Source: Microbacterium limosum (GTDB taxonomy: Bacteria; Actinomycetota; Actinomycetes; Actinomycetales; Microbacteriaceae). Taken from it: a stretch of 64,000 nucleotides of DNA. Location of the stretch: positions 1,178,001 to 1,242,000 of the forward strand of contig NZ_CP137080.1 in the NCBI RefSeq assembly GCF_036324365.1. Direction: 5' to 3'. The translations under genes and the position numbers were made by a program. Shown piece after piece: positions 59,211-64,000 of the stretch. How positions within the stretch are numbered: the first letter of the stretch is position 1; every line of letters starts with the position of its first letter. The notes beneath the pieces are model-generated. The model was not told the DNA's origin. It did not search any database and worked only from the letters and a program-made list of their open reading frames with translations.

Positions 59211-61493
59211 ATGCTTCAGTACCTTCGGCTGCGCGGTGCCCCCGCCTTCGACCCGGCATCCGGTACAGACATCGGCCCGCTCAAGCCGGTGAACTTCTTC
59301 TTCGGGTCCAACGGCTCCGGCAAGACGACGATCAGCCGCGCCTTGGCCGACTCGACGCGGTTCACGGGAACCACCTTGGAGTGGAACCCAGCGACCAGCG
59401 TGCTCGGCATCAAGGTCTACAACCGCGACTACGTCAATGCGACGCTCACGCCCGCAGGCCACCTGGCTGGCGTGTTCCTCCTGGGCGAGACGAACGCTGA
59501 GATCCAGACCGAGATCGAATCGCTGACAGGACCGAGTGGTTCCATCGCCGCTGCCAAAGAAGGCCTTGCGGGACTCCGCGCCTCGTTGGACGCAAAGAAC
59601 GGTGAGATCGATGGTGTCCGTACCGCGCTGAAGGAGGCGGCGTGGGCGAAGCGCAATGACGTCCCTGCAGAACTGCGTGAGATGTTCACGGGGTACAACA
59701 ACAGCAAAGATCGGCTTCTGGACCGACTGCTCGAAGTCGCGGCGGCGAACCTCTCCGCCTCCGAGGACTTCACGGCGCTTACCTCCGAGGCAGCAGCAGT
59801 TCTCGCGGAAGATGCGCAACCGCTCCTGGAGCTGCCGCTTGGACGCGACATCAGGATCGAAGACGCGCCGGGCCACTCTCTCTTGGGCGCGGCAGTCGTG
59901 GGTAGCGGGGATGTGCGCCTCGCGCCTCTTATCCAGCAGCTCGGCAACGCCGACTGGGTTCAGCATGGTCGTACCCATCTCGAACACGCGAACGGTGTCT
60001 GCCCGTTCTGCCAGCAGACCGTTCCATCCGACCTCGGTGAGCAATTGGAGGCGTACTTCGACCGGACCTACGTCGAGCAGATGGAACAACTGTCGGCCCT
60101 CAACCAGCACTTCGAGTCCTGGGCGCAGCAGTGGACGACCTATCTCGATGATCTGCCAGCGAAGCCGGGCGTCGCCGAGCACCTCAATGCCGAACGGCTA
60201 GCGACCGCGCGTGCTGCGTTGGAGCTGGTGATCGCTGAGACCCGAGCACAGCTGAGCGCAAAACTGTCCGGGCCGTCGAGCATCCTCTCGGTGCCCGATC
60301 CCTCGCCGCAGGCAGAAGGCGTCAACGCCGTTGTTCGGGAGGCCAACACGGCAATCCAGGGCTTCAACCTTCTCATCAGGAACCGATCAGCCGCGAGGAA
60401 GTCGCTTCTCGACCGCTGCTGGGTCGTGTTCGCCCGGGTGACCCTCGTCGCCGAACTCGCCCGCTATGAGGGAGCGATGCCTGGTCACCTGACGGGGAAG
60501 GAAAGCATCGAAGGGCAGATCGTGTCGGCGACGGCGGACATCCGCGCCAAAGAGTCGCGCCTCCGCGAGCTTCAGGCGAAGGTCACATCAAGCAAGCCGA
60601 TCATCGACCGCATCAACCGCCTCTTGGATTCCGTCGGCTTCCATTCCTTCTCACTGGCGGAGTCGACAGCAGTTCAGGACGGTTACACCCTCGTCCGCTC
60701 GAACGGCGACGTCGCAACGGAGACCCTCAGTGAAGGCGAGCGGACATTCATCACCTTCCTCTATTTCGCTCAGTCGCTACATGGCTCGCCGCAGGATGAA
60801 GCCGAGCCGAATGATCTCCTGGCGGTGATCGACGACCCGATATCAAGCCTCGACAGCGATGTGCTGTACGCCGTCTCCACCCTTGTCCGCAGGCTCGTCG
60901 AGGATGTCGCAGCAGGCACAGGCCGAGTGCGGCAGCTCCTGCTCATGACGCACAACGCTCACTTCCACAAGGACGTGACCTATCGCCCGCACGGCGGCCC
61001 GAAGCTCGGGTCTTGGAAGTACGGTGTCGTGCGGAAGCGAAGCGGGCAGTCGAGCGAAGTCGAGCTACGCGACGACAACCCGATCCAAACCGCCTACGGT
61101 GCCCTGTGGGACGAGGTCAAGAGGTCGGCCGAGCATCCCTCGGAGAGCGCAGTCGGCCTCCAGAACACCTTGCGTCGCATCCTGGAGACCTACTTCAAAG
61201 TGCTCGGCGGTGTCGACGATCCCGCCATCATTGCCAAGTTCGAGGGAGACGAGCAAGTCATCTGTCGCTCGCTCTTCACCTGGGTCAATGCTGGCTCCCA
61301 CTCGATCTTCGATGACCTCGACTACTCGCCGACGCCGAGCACCGTAGAGGCCAACCTCCGTGTGTTCCGCCGCATCTTCGAGGAGCACGGGCAGATCGGT
61401 CACTACCGCATGATGATGGGCGAGCCTGTAGAAGAAGTCTCTGCGGAGAATCAGGCGGTCGAGGTCGAGTCGGGGAGTGAAGCAATCGAATGA
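59211..61493 (+). CDS. RloC/PrrC-like ABC-type ATPase, candidate anticodon nuclease
   Basis: A 760-residue AAA_13-type protein. Walker A GSNGSGKTT (32-40), an ABC signature LSEGERTFITF, Walker B LLAVIDDPISSLDSD. A central coiled coil carries CPFC (264-267), the zinc-hook position of RloC. The C-terminal part has R655-x3-E659 in NTLRRILETYF and H697 in NAGSHS, the R...E...H pattern reported as the active site of PrrC/RloC tRNA anticodon nucleases. RloC genes are known to sit in R-M loci and act when DNA restriction fails. Start ATG 59211 is 15 bases after the previous stop. Confidence 0.75.
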   Translation: MLQYLRLRGAPAFDPASGTDIGPLKPVNFFFGSNGSGKTTISRALADSTRFTGTTLEWNPATSVLGIKVYNRDYVNATLTPAGHLAGVFLLGETNAEIQTEIESLTGPSGSIAAAKEGLAGLRASLDAKNGEIDGVRTALKEAAWAKRNDVPAELREMFTGYNNSKDRLLDRLLEVAAANLSASEDFTALTSEAAAVLAEDAQPLLELPLGRDIRIEDAPGHSLLGAAVVGSGDVRLAPLIQQLGNADWVQHGRTHLEHANGVCPFCQQTVPSDLGEQLEAYFDRTYVEQMEQLSALNQHFESWAQQWTTYLDDLPAKPGVAEHLNAERLATARAALELVIAETRAQLSAKLSGPSSILSVPDPSPQAEGVNAVVREANTAIQGFNLLIRNRSAARKSLLDRCWVVFARVTLVAELARYEGAMPGHLTGKESIEGQIVSATADIRAKESRLRELQAKVTSSKPIIDRINRLLDSVGFHSFSLAESTAVQDGYTLVRSNGDVATETLSEGERTFITFLYFAQSLHGSPQDEAEPNDLLAVIDDPISSLDSDVLYAVSTLVRRLVEDVAAGTGRVRQLLLMTHNAHFHKDVTYRPHGGPKLGSWKYGVVRKRSGQSSEVELRDDNPIQTAYGALWDEVKRSAEHPSESAVGLQNTLRRILETYFKVLGGVDDPAIIAKFEGDEQVICRSLFTWVNAGSHSIFDDLDYSPTPSTVEANLRVFRRIFEEHGQIGHYRMMMGEPVEEVSAENQAVEVESGSEAIE

Positions 61494-61693
61494 CCGACAT
61501 CCCCAGGGGGCTGACCTCACGCCAGGAGATCGTTGAAATCGACATCTTCGACAGGCTCAGCGGGTCGATCCGTGACGCACTCCTCGCAGAGTTGTCGCAC
61601 AAGCCGGAGCACAAGATCATCTCCCTGTCGATCACGTCCTACAGCGAGTTCGCCACGAGCTACCGTGCGGTCGCCGTCATCGAGTACCTGTAG
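61490..61693 (+). CDS. Small hypothetical protein, 67 aa
   Basis: I do not recognise it. It starts at ATG 61490 in ATGA overlap with the RloC-like gene, so translation is coupled and the two products may be made in fixed ratio. The sequence is slightly acidic with a helical first half (RQEIVEIDIFDRLSGSIRDAL) and a beta-like second half (KIISLSITSYSEF...YRAVAVIEYL). There is no membrane segment or Cys. It could be a partner or inhibitor of the ATPase, which is speculation based only on the overlap. Confidence 0.6.
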   Translation: MTDIPRGLTSRQEIVEIDIFDRLSGSIRDALLAELSHKPEHKIISLSITSYSEFATSYRAVAVIEYL

Positions 61694-61698
61694 GCATC

Positions 61699-62115
61699 GT
61701 GGGCAAGCGCGCCGACAGTGATGAGCACTACGTTCTCGACCTCTGCGACGAGGTGATCGGGGCCCGCGGGGAGCGACAGGCGACGTTCCTGTGGCTTGTC
61801 GGTGAGGTGTCGCCGACGACCGGACGGGCTCGCAGGCTCCCCGTCGACGGGTATTGGCCTGCGCTGGGGCTCGTCGTCGAGTTCCAGGAGAAGCAGCACA
61901 CCGCGGCCGTCCCGCTGTTCGACCGTCGCGCGACCGTCTCCGGCGTGCCCCGTGGCGAGCAGCGGCGGCTCTACGACCAGCGAAACGCGGAGATCCTGCC
62001 GCAGCAGGGTATCCGGCTCGTCGTGATCCACGAGTCGGAGTTCACGACCAAGACCGACAGGATCGTGCGCGATCATGAGCGCGACATCGCCGTCGTCCGC
62101 GCCCGCCTCGTCTGA
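61699..62115 (+). CDS. Vsr/PD-(D/E)XK-like small nuclease candidate
   Basis: A 138-residue protein. LPVDGYWPALGLVVEFQEKQH gives D50 and E61 with Q63/E64/K65, followed by GEQRRLYDQRNAEILPQQGIRLVVI; this order (Asp, Glu-x-x, R-x-x-YD-x-R, then GIRLVVI strand) resembles Vsr/DUF559-type endonucleases. The catalytic Lys is not certain. GTG 61699 is five bases after the preceding stop. It is the last gene of the operon before the relaxase, 105 bases on. Related small proteins occur singly in other genomes, so its link to the operon may be loose. Confidence 0.55.
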   Translation: MGKRADSDEHYVLDLCDEVIGARGERQATFLWLVGEVSPTTGRARRLPVDGYWPALGLVVEFQEKQHTAAVPLFDRRATVSGVPRGEQRRLYDQRNAEILPQQGIRLVVIHESEFTTKTDRIVRDHERDIAVVRARLV

Positions 62116-62220
62116 CCTCGGAAGCCCTCCAGAGACCAGTACACGTCTGGCACATCGAGGCTGACCCCGCCTGACGGCGTGCTCAGCGGCTCACCTCTTT
62201 GACGAGAGAGGCGGTGCCGG

Positions 62221-64000
62221 GTGTCGGTTTCGATGCGGGTCATGGGTGCGGGGGACGGCTACAGGTACCTGCTGCGCACCGTGGCATCCGCCGACGGCGA
62301 GCGGGCGCTCTCGACCCCGCTGACCCGTTACTACGCAGAGCAGGGCACTCCACCCGGCTGCTGGATGGGCGGCGGCCTTGCCGCGCTCGGGAACGGCGAG
62401 ATCCGCGAAGGTGCGCGGGTGTCCGAGGCGCAGCTCCAGCTCCTGCTGGGTATGGGCCTTGACCCGGTGACGGGCGATCCGCTGGGGAAGGCGTACCCGG
62501 TGTTCCCGGCCGTTGAGGATCGGATCGCCACGCGGCTCTCCCGGCTCGATCCGGCGCTGGGCGCGGCGGAGCGCGCCGAGGCAGTCGCGGTGATCGAGGC
62601 GGAGGAATCGGCGCGCAGGTCGCGGCGGGCGGTCGCGGGGTTTGACTTCACGTTCTCACTGCCGAAGTCCGCGTCGGTGCTGTGGGGTCTTGCGGACGCA
62701 GCGACTCAGGCGCAGATCGCAGGGGCGCACCATGCGGCCGTTGCAGAGGTCGTTGCGTTCATGGAGCGGGAGGTTGCGGCGACGCGCTCGGGCGCAACCA
62801 CTCGCGACGGCGCGGTTGCGCAGGTCGAGGTGACGGGGCTGATCGCCACGGCGTTCGATCATTTCGATTCGCGGGCGGGTGATCCGCAGTTGCACACGCA
62901 TGTGGTGGTGAGCAACAAGGTGCGCACCGTGTTCGACGGCAAGTGGCGGTCGCTGGACAGCCGGCCGCTGCACGCGGCGACCGTGGCGCTGAGCGAGCTG
63001 CACAACGCGGTCTTCGCCGACCACCTCAACCGCGCGCTCGGCGTCGGCTGGGAGCAGCGCGAGCGGGGAGCCGACCGCAATCCGGTGTGGGCGGTCGCCA
63101 CGGTGCCGGAAGGACTGGCTGCGGAGTTCTCATCCCGGTCGCGGCACATCGAGATCGAGAAGGATCGCCTGATCGCTGAGTACGAGGCGGCGCACGGGCA
63201 CGCACCATCGCGGGAGACGATCATCCGGCTGCGGCAGCAGGCGACGCTGGCAACCCGGCCCGACAAGGAAGTCCGCCCGCTCGCCGACCTCGCCCAGGAG
63301 TGGCGCACCCGAGCGAGCCGACTGCTGGGCCGGGACGCAACCGAATGGGCGCGAGAAGCCGTCGCGGTCGAGCCCGCGGAGCTCCTGCGCGCGGAGGATG
63401 TGCCGCTGGAGCGGATCGCCAGGCTCGGCGCGTCGGTGGTCGCCGCGGTTGCCGAAAAGCGCACGACGTGGAGCCTCTGGAACCTGTACGCCGAGGCCGC
63501 ACGGCAGACGATGGGCTGGCGCTTCACCGGCACGGAGGACCGCGAGGCGATCACTGGCATGATCGTCGATGCCGCGGAGCAGGCGTCCATCCGGCTCACC
63601 CCGCCCGAGCTTGCCTCCAGTCCCGCGGCGTTCCAGCGCGCGGACGGGACGAGCGTGTTCCGGCCTCGCAACGCCGCCCGCTACAGCGGTGCCGCGGTGC
63701 TCGCCGCCGAGGACCGGCTGCTTGCGCACTCCCGTGAGCAGGTTGCACCGCGCCTGGCCGACGCAACCATCGCGCACGCGTTGCAACCCCACCGTGGGCG
63801 CACGCTCGGCGACGACCAGCGCGCCGCACTCGCAGCGATTGCGTCGTCAGGGCGGATGCTCGACCTGCTCGTCGGCCCCGCAGGGGCGGGCAAGACCACC
63901 GCGCTGCGCGCGTTGCGGCGCGCATGGGAGGCCGAGCACGGGCACGGCTCAGTCATCGGCCTGGCACCGTCCGCGGTCTCGGCCGAAGTGCTGGCCGGTG
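62221..64000 (+). CDS. MobF-family conjugative relaxase (TraA/TrwC-like), truncated by window edge
   Basis: The frame is open to the end of the window (593 residues visible). The MobF signature is HFDSRAGDPQLHTHVVV with metal-binding His214, His225 and His227; GFDFTFSLPKSASVLWGLAD is the other conserved block. A helicase domain begins with the Walker A GPAGAGKTT (from residue 552). The start GTG 62221 follows GAGAGAGG by eight bases. MobF proteins nick at oriT and unwind DNA, so the element is mobilisable or conjugative. The catalytic Tyr is expected near the N-terminus (RYY, about residue 38). Confidence 0.93.
   Translation, partial: MSVSMRVMGAGDGYRYLLRTVASADGERALSTPLTRYYAEQGTPPGCWMGGGLAALGNGEIREGARVSEAQLQLLLGMGLDPVTGDPLGKAYPVFPAVEDRIATRLSRLDPALGAAERAEAVAVIEAEESARRSRRAVAGFDFTFSLPKSASVLWGLADAATQAQIAGAHHAAVAEVVAFMEREVAATRSGATTRDGAVAQVEVTGLIATAFDHFDSRAGDPQLHTHVVVSNKVRTVFDGKWRSLDSRPLHAATVALSELHNAVFADHLNRALGVGWEQRERGADRNPVWAVATVPEGLAAEFSSRSRHIEIEKDRLIAEYEAAHGHAPSRETIIRLRQQATLATRPDKEVRPLADLAQEWRTRASRLLGRDATEWAREAVAVEPAELLRAEDVPLERIARLGASVVAAVAEKRTTWSLWNLYAEAARQTMGWRFTGTEDREAITGMIVDAAEQASIRLTPPELASSPAAFQRADGTSVFRPRNAARYSGAAVLAAEDRLLAHSREQVAPRLADATIAHALQPHRGRTLGDDQRAALAAIASSGRMLDLLVGPAGAGKTTALRALRRAWEAEHGHGSVIGLAPSAVSAEVLAG

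Larger units (their letters stand above)
48314..62115 (+). other. Defence operon: helicase-assisted type III R-M with added nucleases and RloC-like protein
   Basis: Nine co-directional genes run with overlaps or gaps of no more than 15 bases from the HTH regulator to the Vsr-like nuclease. The core is SNF2 helicase, DUF4391, Mod and Res; four further genes follow. The whole is flanked by a pseudogene on the left and the MobF relaxase on the right, so it is a cargo block of the mobile element. Third-position GC is visibly lower here than in the chromosomal genes. Confidence 0.7.
44232..64000. mobile_element. Integrative (conjugative/mobilisable) element, left part; right end beyond window
   Basis: The segment contains an excisionase-like HTH gene and tyrosine integrase at its left end, a toxin-antitoxin pair, the remnant of an ICE-type helicase-methylase, a large defence operon and a MobF relaxase that runs off the window. 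This is the content of an actinobacterial ICE or IME. The left boundary is set at the terminator of the last chromosomal gene; no tRNA gene or duplicated att core is visible there, so the exact edge is unknown. Confidence 0.75.

Noticed and set aside
62331-62651. Minus-strand ORF opposite the relaxase N-terminus
   Set aside because: The plus-strand frame carries the MobF signature; this one is antisense with Ser/Arg/Pro-rich composition.

Overview
The window is a contiguous piece of a high-GC actinobacterial chromosome, most likely Microbacteriaceae and Microbacterium-like. The evidence is the very GC-rich third codon positions, frequent GTG starts, actinobacterial gene orders (hemW-hrcA-dnaJ-rsmE-HIT-phoH-ybeY-CorC-era-leuA; glnA2-glnE; aceE-fasR-fabD-fabH-acpP-fabF) and actinobacterial families such as DUF3145, PpgK and PucR-type FasR. 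The taxonomic call is inference from gene content.

Layout. 1-10.7 kb: heme chaperone, heat-shock control (CIRCE, HrcA, DnaJ), an RNA-maturation cluster (RsmE, PhoH, YbeY, Era) and leuA behind a Leu-rich leader peptide with a hairpin. 10.8-18.8 kb: a TRIC/UPF0126 channel, recO, uppS, a DsbA-family protein, glutathione peroxidase, dusB, dgt and dnaG. 18.8-25.7 kb: an orphan ABC ATPase, tRNA-Asn, def, an EamA-like transporter, tRNA with CAU anticodon, a stand-alone DUF262/DUF1524 (GmrSD-like) nuclease, a probable Fe(II) oxygenase and DUF3145. 25.8-33.4 kb (minus strand): aceE, fasR and the type II fatty-acid synthesis genes, with a strong hairpin between acpP and fabF. 33.5-44.2 kb: tRNA-Val, zinc-ribbon protein, RNase H, a family A polymerase, RNase P RNA, polyphosphate glucokinase, glnA2, glnE and a CocE/NonD hydrolase.

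44.2 kb to the right edge is an integrative mobile element. It opens with an excisionase-like HTH gene and a tyrosine integrase, then a PIN-type toxin/antitoxin pair on a leaderless promoter, then the C-terminal remnant of a large helicase-methylase gene butted against a 5'-truncated alpha/beta hydrolase. A MobF relaxase runs off the right edge. Between these ends (48.3-62.1 kb) lies one dense, co-directional, mostly overlapping defence operon: HTH regulator, SNF2 helicase, DUF4391, type III Mod, type III Res, a protein with a C-terminal PD-(D/E)XK-like nuclease, an RloC/PrrC-like ATPase with zinc-hook CxxC and a candidate anticodon-nuclease triad, a 67-residue unknown, and a small Vsr/PD-(D/E)XK-like nuclease.

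The most interesting object is this nine-gene operon. A helicase-assisted type III restriction-modification core appears physically coupled to a probable tRNA-cleaving back-up effector and two additional nuclease candidates. Other points of interest are the leaderless leuA leader peptide, the H-x-D...H...R oxygenase behind an iron-box-like palindrome, and the recombination scar at about 47.69 kb. All assignments are from reading motifs and gene order; no database search was run.
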